NCBI GenBank assembly: GCA_028868825.1
Contig: JAGWTU010000025.1
Location: 1 to 64,000 of the forward strand
Direction of reading: 5' to 3'
Source: Burkholderiales bacterium
GTDB lineage: Bacteria; Pseudomonadota; Gammaproteobacteria; Burkholderiales; Burkholderiaceae_C
Length of the DNA: 64,000 bases
The notes beneath the pieces were generated by a model. It had not been told where the DNA came from, did no database searches, and saw nothing but the letters and a program-made list of their open reading frames with translations. Positions within the stretch are counted from its first letter, which is position 1, and each line of letters starts with the position of its first letter. Positions 1 through 9,909 of this stretch are shown in pieces. The position numbers and the translations under genes were made by a program.

Positions 1-374
1 TCGCCGCCGGCCGGGAACGCGGCGAGCAGGCGCACGTTCATGTGCACCGTCGGCACATGCGGGTTGCGCGGGTGCATGACGAGCGAGACACCCAGCGCCT
101 CGAACGGCGCGCCGGCCAGTTCGCCGCGATGCTGCGTCGCCGAAGCCGGCAGCGCGGCGCCGCGCACATGGCTGAAATTGCAGCCGCCGCGCTCGAGCAG
201 CGCGCCCTCCTCGATGAGCCGGGTCAGCCCGTCGCCCTCGAGCGCGCCGCCGGCCGGACGCTGCCAGGCGTCGACGACGAAGGGGCGGCCGTCCTCGGCC
301 TCGAAGGCGCCGACGATGCGGTTCTGCAGATCCAGCAGGTAGGCGCGCACGGCGCCGATGTCGATCGCGTTCAT
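1..374 (-). CDS. hemF: Aerobic coproporphyrinogen III oxidase, N-terminal part
   Basis: Only the first ~124 residues are in the window; the rest lies beyond the left edge. HemF oxidatively decarboxylates coproporphyrinogen III to protoporphyrinogen IX in haem synthesis, using oxygen, in the cytoplasm. The visible part carries the conserved HemF segments [17 protein letters not shown] and [20 protein letters not shown], which I recognise as diagnostic. The ATG at 372-374 lies one base after the stop of the upstream acyltransferase, so it is the last visible gene of a minus-strand operon yebC-purD-acyltransferase-hemF. Nothing in it looks unusual apart from the window cut. Confidence 0.93.
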   Translation of the reverse strand, partial: MNAIDIGAVRAYLLDLQNRIVGAFEAEDGRPFVVDAWQRPAGGALEGDGLTRLIEEGALLERGGCNFSHVRGAALPASATQHRGELAGAPFEALGVSLVMHPRNPHVPTVHMNVRLLAAFPAGG

Positions 375-375
375 C

Positions 376-996
376 TCAATAATTCCCCAGCGGACGCACC
401 GGGCCGGCCAGCTCGGGGCGGCGACCGCGGCAATCGGCGTAGCGGCGCTCGAAGAGCGCGAAATCGGCGGCGATGTCGCCCGAAAGCTGCCAGCAGCTGT
501 CGACGCCGACGCTGTGCGTGGCGTAGTCGAGCTTGACGAGCGCCAGCGGCACGCCGGCATCGACGGCGACGCGGTAGAAGCCCGAGCGCCAGCCGGCGCA
601 GGCGCCGCGCGTGCCCTCGGGCGCCAGCGCCAGCCACAGGAAGCGGCCCTGCTCGCGCGCCGCGCGCATCGCCGCCACCATCTGGCCGACGAGGCCCTGC
701 GGCTTGTCGCGCACGACCGGCACGCCGCCGACCCAGCGCAGCCAGCGCCCGAATAGCGGCACCTCGAACAGCGCCGCCTTGCCCCAGAACGTCACCGGGA
801 CGCCGACGGCCCATTTCGTCAGGATGCCCCAGACGAAATCCCAGTTCGAGGTATGCGGGTAGACGACGATGACGCCCTGCGCGGCCGGCAGGCCGTCGAA
901 CTGCAGGCGCCAGCCGGCCAGCCGCAGCAGGGCGCGCGCGACGGTACTGCCGCGCAACTGCAGCGGTCGCTGGCTGAGCAGCGTGGCGGTGCTCAA
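376..996 (-). CDS. PlsC-type 1-acyl-glycerol-phosphate acyltransferase family protein
   Basis: A 206-residue lysophospholipid acyltransferase homologue. The H-x4-D catalytic motif is HTSNWD (residues about 48-53) and the glycerol-phosphate-binding motif is PEGTR near residue 128. It probably transfers an acyl chain to a lysophospholipid or similar acceptor at the inner membrane. It is shorter than classical PlsC, and its substrate cannot be read from sequence. It lies between purD (42 bp upstream) and hemF (1 bp downstream), on the same strand; this position suggests simple co-transcription, not pathway linkage. Confidence 0.85.
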   Translation of the reverse strand: MSTATLLSQRPLQLRGSTVARALLRLAGWRLQFDGLPAAQGVIVVYPHTSNWDFVWGILTKWAVGVPVTFWGKAALFEVPLFGRWLRWVGGVPVVRDKPQGLVGQMVAAMRAAREQGRFLWLALAPEGTRGACAGWRSGFYRVAVDAGVPLALVKLDYATHSVGVDSCWQLSGDIAADFALFERRYADCRGRRPELAGPVRPLGNY

Positions 997-1038
997 GTGA
1001 CGCTCGAGACGCTCGAGACCTTCAATGGTCGCTCGACA

Positions 1039-2319
1039 TCAATGCTTGATCGCGCGGTGGCCGATGTCGTTGCGCCATTGCGCGCCGTCGAACCGGATCT
1101 GCTGCACGGCGCCGAGGGCGCGCTGCTGCGCCTGGCGCGGCGAATCGCCGAGCGCCGTCACGCACAGCACGCGGCCGCCGCTGGTGACGAGGCGGTCGTC
1201 GGCGAGCGCGGTGGCGGCATGGAAGACGATCAGCTCGCCCGATGCGGCCGGCAGCCCGCCGATCGCATCGCCCTTGCGCGGCGTCCCCGGGTAGCCCTGC
1301 GCGGCCATCACGACGCCGAGTGCCGTGCGACGGTCCCATTGCAGCTCGACCTGGTCGAGCGTGCCGCCGGTGGCGTGCAGCAGCACCTCGAAGAGGTCGC
1401 TCTTGAGCCGCATCAGGATCACTTCGGCCTCGGGGTCGCCGAGCCGGCAGTTGAACTCGACCGTGCGCGGCTGGCCCTGGGCGTCGATCATCAGACCGGC
1501 GTAGAGGAAGCCGGTGAACGGCACGCCGTCCTTGGCCATGCCGGCGATGGTCGGCAACACGATCTCGTGCATCGCCTTGGCGTGGACGTTGGGCGTGACG
1601 ACCGGCGCCGGCGAATAGGCGCCCATGCCGCCGGTGTTGGGGCCGGTGTCGCCGTCGCCGATGCGCTTGTGGTCCTGGCTCGTCGCCAGCGCGACGACAT
1701 GGCGGCCGTCGCACATGACGATGAAGCTGGCCTCCTCGCCGGCCATGAATTCCTCGATGACGACGCGCGCGCCTTCGGCGTTGTGCTGCACGCCCAGCGC
1801 GTTGGCGCCCAGCATGTCGTCGATCGCGGCATGCGCCTCGGCCAGCGTCGTCGCGACGACGACGCCCTTGCCCGCCGCCAGGCCGTCGGCCTTGATGACG
1901 ATGGGCGCGCCCTCGCGGTCGACATGCGCATGCGCCGCGGCGGCGTCGGCAAAGGTCGCGTGGCGCGCCGTCGGGATGCCATGGCGCTGCATGAAGGCCT
2001 TGGCATAGCCCTTCGAGCTTTCGAGCTGCGCCGCGGCCTTCGTCGGGCCGAAGATGCGCAGCCCGCGCTCGCGGAACAGGTCGACGATGCCGGCGGCCAG
2101 CGGGCCCTCGGGGCCGACGACGGTCAACGCGACCTTCTCGGCCGCGGCGAAATCGGCGAGCGCAAGCGGGTCGGTCAGCGCGACGTTGTGCAGCGCCGGG
2201 TCGCGCGCCGTGCCGCCGTTGCCGGGGGCGATGTAGACGGTCTGCACGCGCTCGCTCTGCGCCAGCTTCCAGGCCAGCGCATGTTCGCGGCCGCCGCCGC
2301 CGATCACGAGCACCTTCAT
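1039..2319 (-). CDS. purD: Phosphoribosylamine-glycine ligase
   Basis: PurD joins glycine to 5-phosphoribosylamine with ATP, the second step of de novo purine synthesis, in the cytoplasm. The 426-residue length is normal for the family. The N-terminus begins MKVLVIGGGGREHALAWKL, the standard PurD opening. The ATP-grasp region includes IKADGLAAGKGV and the family signature PNTGGMGAYSPAP, and NCRLGDPEAE lies in the C-terminal third. The start at 2319 is 7 bp downstream of the yebC stop, so the two are almost certainly co-transcribed. No damage is seen. Confidence 0.97.
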   Translation of the reverse strand: MKVLVIGGGGREHALAWKLAQSERVQTVYIAPGNGGTARDPALHNVALTDPLALADFAAAEKVALTVVGPEGPLAAGIVDLFRERGLRIFGPTKAAAQLESSKGYAKAFMQRHGIPTARHATFADAAAAHAHVDREGAPIVIKADGLAAGKGVVVATTLAEAHAAIDDMLGANALGVQHNAEGARVVIEEFMAGEEASFIVMCDGRHVVALATSQDHKRIGDGDTGPNTGGMGAYSPAPVVTPNVHAKAMHEIVLPTIAGMAKDGVPFTGFLYAGLMIDAQGQPRTVEFNCRLGDPEAEVILMRLKSDLFEVLLHATGGTLDQVELQWDRRTALGVVMAAQGYPGTPRKGDAIGGLPAASGELIVFHAATALADDRLVTSGGRVLCVTALGDSPRQAQQRALGAVQQIRFDGAQWRNDIGHRAIKH

Positions 2320-2326
2320 GCGACGC

Positions 2327-3052
<726 letters not shown>

Positions 3053-3174
3053 GAATTGCTTTGCTCCTATTGGTATCGGGGGAATTTTACCTGCCGGCCC
3101 CGTCGGCGACCGCGCGGGCTTGCCGCGGCGACGCCGCTTCGCTAGCGTGGCGACTCTTTTTTCGGAGCCCGACG

Positions 3175-4053
3175 ATGGATTTCGACGACCGCATCGCCCG
3201 CGCCTGGCAGGCGCATTCGAGCGACCCCGCCGGCGTCGCCGCCGGCCTGCTCGAAGCGGGCACCGCCGACGCGGTCGATGCCCGGCGCATCGGTGCGCTC
3301 GCGCGGCTCGGCCACCATGTGCTGGGCGAGCATCTGGGGCGCTGGGCCGAGGGCCACGCCTGGATCGAGCGGCTGCTCGCGCTGCCGGCCTGCGACGCGG
3401 CGACCGCGGCGGCGCTGCGCGGCCTCGGCGCCAGCCTGCTGCTGGCGCGGGGCAGCGGCGATCCGCGGCCCACGCTGGCGCCGGGCGAGCGCGTGCGCGT
3501 GGCCGCGCTGGCCGCCGCCGCGCTGGCACCGCACGACGCGCCGCGCGCACTGGCGCTGCTGCAGGACGCGCTCGCCGAGGCGCCGACGCTGGCGGACAGC
3601 GATCCGGCGCAGCGGGCCGTCGCCGTCGCCGCGAACAACCTCGCCTGCACGCTCGAGGACAGGCGGCCGCGCAGCGCGGCCGAGCGCGAACTGATGCTCG
3701 CCGCCGCGCAGGCGGCGCGCCGCCATTGGGCACTGGCCGGCGGCTGGCTCGAGGTCGAGCGCGCCGAATACCGGCTGGCGTCGATCTGGCTGGCGGCCGG
3801 CGACGCCGTGGCCGCGCTGCGCCACGCCGAGCGGTGCCTGCAGACCGTCGTCGACCACGAGGGCCCGGCGTTCGAGCGCTTCCACGCCTGGATCATCGTC
3901 GGCCGCGCCGCCCACGCTGCCGGCCGCGGCGAGCGCCACGGCCAGGCCCGCACCGGCGCACGGCTGGCCTGGGAGGCGCTGAGCGCAGACGATCGCGCGG
4001 GCACGCGGGCCGAACTCGACTCATTGGACGCACTGGACGCACCGGGCGCCTGA
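3175..4053 (+). CDS. Unknown alanine-rich helical (TPR-like) protein
   Basis: Not recognised as a known family. The 292-residue protein starts [15 protein letters not shown] chose this ATG because it follows a plausible AT-richer spacer, while the upstream in-frame extension would run into the yebC promoter region. It is very rich in Ala, Leu and Arg. Repeated helical pairs (for example [13 protein letters not shown] and [11 protein letters not shown]) resemble tetratricopeptide repeats, so a protein-interaction scaffold is plausible. There is no signal peptide or membrane segment. It lies 90 bp before the histidine kinase and may be co-transcribed with it. Confidence 0.6.
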   Translation: MDFDDRIARAWQAHSSDPAGVAAGLLEAGTADAVDARRIGALARLGHHVLGEHLGRWAEGHAWIERLLALPACDAATAAALRGLGASLLLARGSGDPRPTLAPGERVRVAALAAAALAPHDAPRALALLQDALAEAPTLADSDPAQRAVAVAANNLACTLEDRRPRSAAERELMLAAAQAARRHWALAGGWLEVERAEYRLASIWLAAGDAVAALRHAERCLQTVVDHEGPAFERFHAWIIVGRAAHAAGRGERHGQARTGARLAWEALSADDRAGTRAELDSLDALDAPGA

Positions 4054-4143
4054 CGCCGCGCCCGCGACGTCCCGCGACCGCGGCCGCCGTTTCGTCGCAG
4101 CGACGCTGCGCAGGGGGCGCGCCGGCATCGACAATCGGCGCCG

Positions 4144-5313
4144 ATGACCGCTCCCGCCACCGTCCCCTGCACCGCCCCGGCGAGCGAATTCGCCTTCGCC
4201 TGGCAGCGCATGCGCCAGCGCTACCCGCGCACGGCGGTGTTCATCGCGCTGATGTGCCTGGGCATCGCGGTGCTGCTGACGGCGATCGACGGCACGCATT
4301 TCGGCGCCAAGTTCACCTACTCGATGGCGATCGGCGGCTGCTGCGTCGGCGTCGTCGAGTGCCTGCGGCTGGCCACGGCAGCGCTCGACGACGCGCTGCG
4401 CCGCCGCCGCGGCGAGCCGCCGCGCGCCGCGCGGCCCAGCCGCTCCTGGCGCGGCTATGTCCCGACCGTCGTCGCCTCGCTGCTGATCGGCCCGGCGCTG
4501 GGCAGCTGGATCGGCGACCGCCTGACGGGTTACCACACGCCGAGCCTGCTCTCGCTTGCCGAATCGAACACGCGGATGACGCTCGCGCTGACGCTGCTCG
4601 GGGCGGCGCTGTCGCATTACGTGTTCGCGAACATGGAGCGGCTCGCCGTCGCGCGCGCCGAGGCCGAGGCGGCGCGGCGGCTGGCGGCCGAGAACCAGCT
4701 GCGGCTGCTGCAGTCGCAGCTCGAGCCGCACATGCTGTTCAACACGCTGGCGAACCTGCGCGTGCTCATCGCCCTCGACCCGGCGCGGGCGCAGGCGATG
4801 CTCGACCACCTGATCGCCTTCCTGCGCGCGACGCTGAGCGCCTCGCGCAGCGATGCGCAGACGCTGGCGGCCGAATTCGCCCAGCTCGGCGACTACCTCG
4901 CGCTGATGGCCGTGCGCATGGGGCCGCGGCTGGCGGTCGAGCTCGACCTGCCGCCGGCGCTCGCGGCGCATCCGGTGCCGCCGCTGCTGCTGCAGCCGCT
5001 GGTCGAGAACGCGATCAAGCATGGGCTCGAGCCGGCCGTCGAAGGTGGCCGCATCCGCGTCGCCGCGCGGCGCGTCGGCGATCGGCTGCTGCTGACCGTG
5101 GCGGATACCGGGGTCGGCCTGGCCAGCGCTGCGGCCGGTGCGGCGGCTACGGCCGGGGCGAACGGCAGCGCCCAGGGCGGCGGCTTCGGCCTCGAACAGG
5201 TGCGATCGCGCCTGGCCGCGCTGCACGGCGCCGATGCCCGGCTCACGCTCGCCGCAGCCGCCGGCGGCGGCGCGCAGGCGACGATCGACCTGCCCTGGGG
5301 TGGCGAGGCATGA
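4144..5313 (+). CDS. LytS/YehU-type sensor histidine kinase
   Basis: A 389-residue membrane histidine kinase. Four hydrophobic segments lie in the first ~165 residues (around 30-50, 58-80, 105-123 and 138-155). They are followed by the His_kinase domain with the phospho-acceptor in LEPHMLFNTLANLR (residue about 197), the N box QPLVENAIKHGL, and the G box VADTGVGL. This is the layout of LytS-family kinases that pair with LytTR regulators. The stop overlaps the start of the regulator gene by ATGA, so kinase and regulator are translationally coupled. The ligand is unknown. The pair lies just upstream of the pigment operon and may regulate it; that is inference. Confidence 0.9.
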   Translation: MTAPATVPCTAPASEFAFAWQRMRQRYPRTAVFIALMCLGIAVLLTAIDGTHFGAKFTYSMAIGGCCVGVVECLRLATAALDDALRRRRGEPPRAARPSRSWRGYVPTVVASLLIGPALGSWIGDRLTGYHTPSLLSLAESNTRMTLALTLLGAALSHYVFANMERLAVARAEAEAARRLAAENQLRLLQSQLEPHMLFNTLANLRVLIALDPARAQAMLDHLIAFLRATLSASRSDAQTLAAEFAQLGDYLALMAVRMGPRLAVELDLPPALAAHPVPPLLLQPLVENAIKHGLEPAVEGGRIRVAARRVGDRLLLTVADTGVGLASAAAGAAATAGANGSAQGGGFGLEQVRSRLAALHGADARLTLAAAAGGGAQATIDLPWGGEA

Positions 5314-6143
5314 ACATGAACGCACCGCGCTGCCTCATCGCCGAGGACGAGCCGCTGCTCGCCGCCGGCCTGCGCGCCGACCTCGCGGCACTGTGGCCCG
5401 AGCTCGCATGCGCCGCCGTCGTCGGTGACGGCCCCGGCGCGGTCGCGCAGGCGCTGGCGCTGCGTCCCGAGGTCTGCTTCTTCGACATCCGCATGCCGGG
5501 CTGCAGCGCCATCGAGGCGGCGCAGGCGCTGGCCGAGGACTGGAGCGACGACGCGCCCTTCCCGCTGCTCGTCTTCGTCACCGCCTACGACGACTACGCG
5601 CTGGCGGCTTTCGAGGCCCAGGCCGTCGACTACCTCGTCAAGCCGGTCGACCGCCAGCGCCTCGCGGCCTGCGTCGCGCGGCTGCAGGAGCGGCTGCGTG
5701 CGCGGCCGAGCGTGCATGCGGCCGCCGCGCCGGGCGGCGCCGCGGACGCCACGCTCGCCGCGACGCTCGAACAACTGCGCGGCCTGCTCGGCGCCACCGG
5801 CGCCGCCGCGACGGCACCGCGGCTCGAGGTCATCCAGGCCCAGGTCGGCAACCTCGTCCACCTCGTGCCGCTGGACGAGGTGATCTATTTCGAGGCCGCC
5901 GACAAGTACGTGCGCGTCGTCACCGCCGAGCGCGAGCATCTGATCCGCCTGGCGCTGCGCGAGCTGCTGCCACGGCTGGACCCGGCGCGCTTCTGGCAGA
6001 TCCACCGCGGCACCGTCGTGCAGGCGCGCGCGATCGCCACCGCGCGGCGCGAGGAATCGGGCAAGGTCACGCTGACGCTGCGCGGCCGCGCCGAGAAGCT
6101 GGTCGCCAGCCGGCTCTACGCCCATCGGTTCAAGGGCATGTGA
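5310..6143 (+). CDS. LytTR-family response regulator
   Basis: A 277-residue response regulator. The N-terminal receiver domain has the acidic pair in AEDEPLL, the phospho-acceptor Asp in CFFDIRMPG (near residue 56), the conserved Thr in FVTAYDDYAL and Lys in DYLVKPVDR. After an Ala-rich linker, the C-terminal LytTR DNA-binding domain spans roughly residues 175-277, with YFEAADKYVRVVT and FWQIHRGTVV. It overlaps the kinase gene by 4 bp and is its evident partner. LytTR regulators bind paired direct repeats; I could not identify such sites with confidence upstream of 6260. Confidence 0.93.
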   Translation: MNMNAPRCLIAEDEPLLAAGLRADLAALWPELACAAVVGDGPGAVAQALALRPEVCFFDIRMPGCSAIEAAQALAEDWSDDAPFPLLVFVTAYDDYALAAFEAQAVDYLVKPVDRQRLAACVARLQERLRARPSVHAAAAPGGAADATLAATLEQLRGLLGATGAAATAPRLEVIQAQVGNLVHLVPLDEVIYFEAADKYVRVVTAEREHLIRLALRELLPRLDPARFWQIHRGTVVQARAIATARREESGKVTLTLRGRAEKLVASRLYAHRFKGM

Positions 6144-6259
6144 GGCGCCGGCGCGCCGCTCGCGGCGCCGCTCGACACCTCGCTTATTTACAATGCCCGG
6201 TTTGCCGGCCCAGGTGCACGAGCCACGGGCCGAAGCAAGCCATCCAGAGGGAGTCCGAC

Positions 6260-6571
6260 TTGTCCTTGCCGTCCTCAGCATCCGGTGCACCCGGTGCAGC
6301 GCTTGCACCCGAGCAGCTGGCGCTCGAACATGAACTGGCGGCGCTCTTCGTCCAGGCGCTGAACCTCGAAGTCAAGGCCGACGACATCGACCCCGAGGCG
6401 CCGCTGTTCGGCGACGGTCTGGGCCTGGATTCGATCGACGTCCTCGAGGTCGCGCTCGAGGTCTCGCAGCGCTACGGCTTCCAGCTGCGGTCCGACGACG
6501 AGAACAACCAGCAGATCTTCCGGAACCTGCGCAGCCTGGCGCTGCATGTCGCCAAGCAACGCACCCGCTGA
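6260..6571 (+). CDS. Acyl carrier protein of the aryl-polyene cluster
   Basis: A 103-residue acyl carrier protein and first gene of the polyene operon. The phosphopantetheine attachment serine lies in GLGLDSIDVLEVAL (residue about 57), and the acidic helix II follows. I place the start at TTG 6260 because GAGG/GGAG lies 6-12 bp upstream and the preceding in-frame sequence is not ACP-like; an ATG start does not exist close by. It should carry the starter aryl unit and the growing polyene chain. Described aryl-polyene clusters usually have two carrier proteins; only one is visible here. Its end overlaps the next gene by 26 bp. Confidence 0.88.
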   Translation: MSLPSSASGAPGAALAPEQLALEHELAALFVQALNLEVKADDIDPEAPLFGDGLGLDSIDVLEVALEVSQRYGFQLRSDDENNQQIFRNLRSLALHVAKQRTR

Positions 6572-7280
6572 GGGCCGCGGCTCCGACTCGCCCTGCGGCG
6601 AGTTGGACGGCCCGAAGGCCGGGACCGTCCCGGTCCCGGCTGAGAGCAGCGGGGCGCTGCGACTGGTGGCCCTGGGCGCCGCCGTCGGCGGCTACGCGCT
6701 GCTGACGAACTGGCTCATGGTCCACGCCGCGCACGAGCCCTGGGCGGTGGCGCTGGTGTTCGCGCCGCTGCTCGTGCTGCTGGCCGGCGCGGCCTGGCAG
6801 ATGCGCTCGCGCGCGCTTGCCGTGGCAGTGACGGGCGGCGTCGCGCTGCTGGCCTGGATCGTGCGCGACGGCGGCGTCGATGACATCAACCGCCTCTATG
6901 TCCTCCAGCATGCCGGCTTCCACCTCGCGCTGGCGCTCGTCTTCGGCGTCACGCTGCGGCGCGGCGCGACGCCGCTGATCTCGGCGCTGGCACTGTCGGT
7001 GCACGGCCATCTGACGCCGACGATGCGCGACTACACGCGGCGCCTGACGGCGGCCTGGGCGCTGTATTTCATCGCCATGGTCGCCATCTCGTTCACGGTC
7101 TACGCCCTCGCGCCCTGGACCTGGTGGTCGATCTTCGGCAACCTGCTGACGCCGCTGGCGGCGCTGGCCTTCTTCGTCGGCGAGCATGTGCTGCGCTACC
7201 GGCTGCATCCCGAGTTCGAGCGCGTGACGCTGCACACCGCCGTCGAGGCCTGGCAGCGCCATCATCGGAGTGGGCAATGA
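6546..7280 (+). CDS. COG4648-type membrane protein of aryl-polyene clusters
   Basis: A 244-residue integral membrane protein with about six hydrophobic segments, starting around LVALGAAVGGYALLTNWLMV and ending near NLLTPLAALAFFVGEHVLRY. This family regularly lies between the carrier protein and the ligase in aryl-polyene clusters, but its biochemical role is not established to my knowledge. The gene starts inside the ACP gene, and its TGA overlaps the ligase ATG (ATGA at 7277-7280), so all three are translationally coupled. A conserved DDINRLYVLQHAGFH stretch between membrane segments contains polar residues that could be functional. Confidence 0.82.
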   Translation: MSPSNAPAEGRGSDSPCGELDGPKAGTVPVPAESSGALRLVALGAAVGGYALLTNWLMVHAAHEPWAVALVFAPLLVLLAGAAWQMRSRALAVAVTGGVALLAWIVRDGGVDDINRLYVLQHAGFHLALALVFGVTLRRGATPLISALALSVHGHLTPTMRDYTRRLTAAWALYFIAMVAISFTVYALAPWTWWSIFGNLLTPLAALAFFVGEHVLRYRLHPEFERVTLHTAVEAWQRHHRSGQ

Positions 7281-8971
7281 GCGCGCCGCTGCTCAGCCCG
7301 CGCGACCTCGACGCGCCGCTGGCCTGGCGCCACGGCGAGGCGATCAGCGCCGGCCGCTTCATCGCCGAGGCGCAGGCGCTGGCCGCGCGGCTGCCGGCGC
7401 AGGGCCGTCCGGTCAATCTGTGCCAGGACCGCTACCACTTCGCGCTCGGCCTGGCGGCGGCGCTGCTGCGCGGCCAGACGAGCCTGCTGCCGCCCAACGC
7501 GATGCCCGAGACGCTGCGCCAGGTGCCGGCCGGCGGCGCCGCGCCGTACCTGCTCGCCGACGATCCGGCGCTCGACCCGGGACCGCTGCCGCTGCACTTC
7601 GTCCAGCGCCCCGAGGTCGCGGCGGCGGCGAGCGAGGTGCCGCGCATCGATGCCGGGCTCGAGGCGCTGTGCCTGCTGACCTCGGGCAGCACCGGCGCGC
7701 CGCAGCCGCATGCCAAGCGCTGGGGCGCGCTGGTGGCGAACATCGGCGCCGAGGCCGAGCGGCTGGCGCAGATGCTCGGCCGCCCCACGCTCGCCGGGCT
7801 CACGCTGGTGGCGACGGTGCCGCCGCAGCACAGCTACGGGCTCGAATCGAGCGTGCTGCTGGCGCTGCTGGGCGGCTGCGCCTTCGACGCCGGGCGGCCC
7901 TATTTCCCGGCCGACATCGCCGCCGCGCTGGCGCGGCTGCCGCGGCCGCGCGCGCTGGTGACGACGCCGTTCCACCTCAAGACGCTGCTGCGCGCCGGCG
8001 TCGAGCCCCCCGGCGCCGATCTGCTGCTGTCGGCGACGGCGCCGCTGTCGCCCCAGCTCGCGGCGCAGGCCGAGCGCGAACTCGGCGCGATGCTGATCGA
8101 GATCTACGGCTGCACCGAAGCGGGCCAGGTCGCGACGCGGCGCACGACCGAGGGCGATGTCTGGACGGCGCTGGGCGAGTTGCGATTGGCGGCCGTGCCG
8201 GGGTCCGAGAGCGATCGCGAAGGCGAGCGCGTCTGCGTCGCCGGCGGCCATGTCACCGAGCCGACGCCGCTGGCCGACATCCTCGAACTCCACAGCCCGA
8301 CGCGGTTCAGGCTGCTCGGCCGCGCCAACGACCTGGTCCATGTCGCCGGCAAGCGCAGCTCGCTGGCGCACCTGAATTTCCACCTCAACCGCATCCCCGG
8401 CGTCGACGACGGCGCCTTCTGGCTCCCCGACGACATCGCCGAGGGCGTCGTGCGCACGGTCGCCTTCGTCGTCGCGCCGACGCTGCGCGCCGGCGACATC
8501 GTCAGCGCGCTGCGCGAGCATCTGGAGCCCGTCTTCATCCCGCGCCGCATCGTCCATGTCGATGCGCTGCCGCGCGAAGGCACCGGCAAGCTCACCGCGG
8601 CGGCGCTGCGGCGGCTGGCCGAGGCGCATGTGGGGCCTGCGGGACATCCGCGCGCCGCGGCCGAGGCCGTGCCCGACCGCATCGGCATCGCCACCGACCA
8701 CCCCGCCTTCGCAGGCCATTTCCCCGAGCGGCCGCTGCTGCCCGGCGCGCTGCTGCTGGCGCTGGTGCTGCAGCAGCTCGACGGCCAAGCCGAGCTGCGC
8801 CGCCGCCTCGGCGACGCGCCGCGCATCGCCAGCGCGAAGTTCCTCGCCCCGGTCGGCCCCGGCGCCGAGCTGCGCGTGCGGCTGCAGGCGCAGGGCCGCG
8901 GCGTCGCCTTCGAGGTCGAGTCGGGCACGACGCCGGTGGCGCGCGGCACGCTCGACGCGGGCCCCGCCTAG
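7277..8971 (+). CDS. Aryl-acid AMP ligase fused to hotdog dehydratase domain
   Basis: A 564-residue fusion. Residues 1 to about 455 are an adenylate-forming ligase with the core motif LTSGSTGAPQPHAK, the YGCTEAGQVATRR motif, a GRANDLVHVAGKRS hinge and the C-terminal catalytic lysine in GTGKLTAAALRRL. It should activate an aromatic acid and load it on the carrier protein. Residues about 470-564 form a FabZ/ApeI-like hotdog domain with ATDHPAFAGHFPERPLLPG, keeping the catalytic-type His of GHFP; the usual acidic partner is not obvious. These two activities are usually separate genes in aryl-polyene clusters that I know. The start overlaps the upstream stop by ATGA. Confidence 0.88.
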   Translation: MSAPLLSPRDLDAPLAWRHGEAISAGRFIAEAQALAARLPAQGRPVNLCQDRYHFALGLAAALLRGQTSLLPPNAMPETLRQVPAGGAAPYLLADDPALDPGPLPLHFVQRPEVAAAASEVPRIDAGLEALCLLTSGSTGAPQPHAKRWGALVANIGAEAERLAQMLGRPTLAGLTLVATVPPQHSYGLESSVLLALLGGCAFDAGRPYFPADIAAALARLPRPRALVTTPFHLKTLLRAGVEPPGADLLLSATAPLSPQLAAQAERELGAMLIEIYGCTEAGQVATRRTTEGDVWTALGELRLAAVPGSESDREGERVCVAGGHVTEPTPLADILELHSPTRFRLLGRANDLVHVAGKRSSLAHLNFHLNRIPGVDDGAFWLPDDIAEGVVRTVAFVVAPTLRAGDIVSALREHLEPVFIPRRIVHVDALPREGTGKLTAAALRRLAEAHVGPAGHPRAAAEAVPDRIGIATDHPAFAGHFPERPLLPGALLLALVLQQLDGQAELRRRLGDAPRIASAKFLAPVGPGAELRVRLQAQGRGVAFEVESGTTPVARGTLDAGPA

Positions 8972-8976
8972 ACGCC

Positions 8977-9909
8977 ATGGCCGCAGCCCCCGAATGGGCG
9001 CAGCGCGCCGAGCAGGGCCATGCGCTGGCGCTGCGGCTGATGGCCTGGATCGCGGTCACGCTGGGGCGGCCGGTGGCGCGGCTGCTGCTGCACCCGATCA
9101 CGCTGTACTACCTCGTCTTCGCGGCACCGGCGCGGCGCGCGTCGAAGCGCTACCTCACCCGCGCGCTCGGCCGCCCGGCGCACTGGCGCGATGTCTACCG
9201 CCACGTCCACACCTTCGCCGCCACCGTGCTCGACCGCGTCTACTTCGTTCGCGGCGAGCTGCAGGCCTTCGACATCGGCCTGACGGGCAGCGAACTCGTC
9301 GATGCCCAGGTCGCCGAGGGCGGCGGCGCCTTCCTGCTCGGCGCGCATATCGGCAGCTTCGAGTCGCTGCACGCCGTCGGCTCGAGCCGGCCGGGACTGC
9401 GCGTGGCGATGGCGATGTTCCCCGACAACGCGCGCAAGATCCACAAGGTGCTGCAGGCGCTGGCGCCGGACTTCGAGCTCGGCATCATCCCGATCGGCCA
9501 GGCCGGCTCGACGCTGGCGATCCGCGAATGGCTGGCCGGCGGCGGTCTCGTCGGCCTGCTCGGCGACCGCCACATCGGCGCCGACGGGCCGCGCACCGGC
9601 AACCTCGAACTGCCCTTCCTCGGCCGTCCGGCGCCGTTCTCCGAGGGCCCGCTGCGGCTGGCGCTGCTGCTGCGCAAGCGCGTCATCTTCATGGTCGGCC
9701 TGTATCTCGGCGGCAACCGCTACGAGGTGCGCTTCCAGGCCCTGGCAGACTTCAGCCTGGCCACCGACGCCGGCGCCCGCGAAGCCCTGCTGCGCGAGGC
9801 ACTGGCGCGCTACGTCGCGCTGCTCGAGGCGCTGGTGCGCGAGTCGCCCTACAACTGGTTCAACTTCTACGACTACTGGTGTGAAGACCCGCCCGCTGCC
9901 ACGCCCTGA
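8977..9909 (+). CDS. LpxL/HtrB-like acyltransferase of the polyene cluster
   Basis: A 310-residue member of the lauroyl/myristoyl acyltransferase superfamily. One N-terminal hydrophobic segment (around residues 20-50) anchors it to the inner membrane. The H-x4-E style catalytic motif appears as LLGAHIGSFE (residue about 121), with GDRHIGADGP and PFLGRPAPFSEGP further on. In aryl-polyene clusters such enzymes are thought to attach the polyene to a glycerolipid or similar anchor. It starts 5 bp after the ligase stop. The final 29 bp overlap the LolA-like gene if that one starts at GTG 9881. Confidence 0.88.
   Translation: MAAAPEWAQRAEQGHALALRLMAWIAVTLGRPVARLLLHPITLYYLVFAAPARRASKRYLTRALGRPAHWRDVYRHVHTFAATVLDRVYFVRGELQAFDIGLTGSELVDAQVAEGGGAFLLGAHIGSFESLHAVGSSRPGLRVAMAMFPDNARKIHKVLQALAPDFELGIIPIGQAGSTLAIREWLAGGGLVGLLGDRHIGADGPRTGNLELPFLGRPAPFSEGPLRLALLLRKRVIFMVGLYLGGNRYEVRFQALADFSLATDAGAREALLREALARYVALLEALVRESPYNWFNFYDYWCEDPPAATP

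Noticed and set aside
3053..3733. Long N-terminal extension in frame with yebC on the minus strand
   Set aside because: The family start MAGHSKW is unmistakable, and the extension is Arg/Ala/Pro-rich antisense of the 3175 gene.
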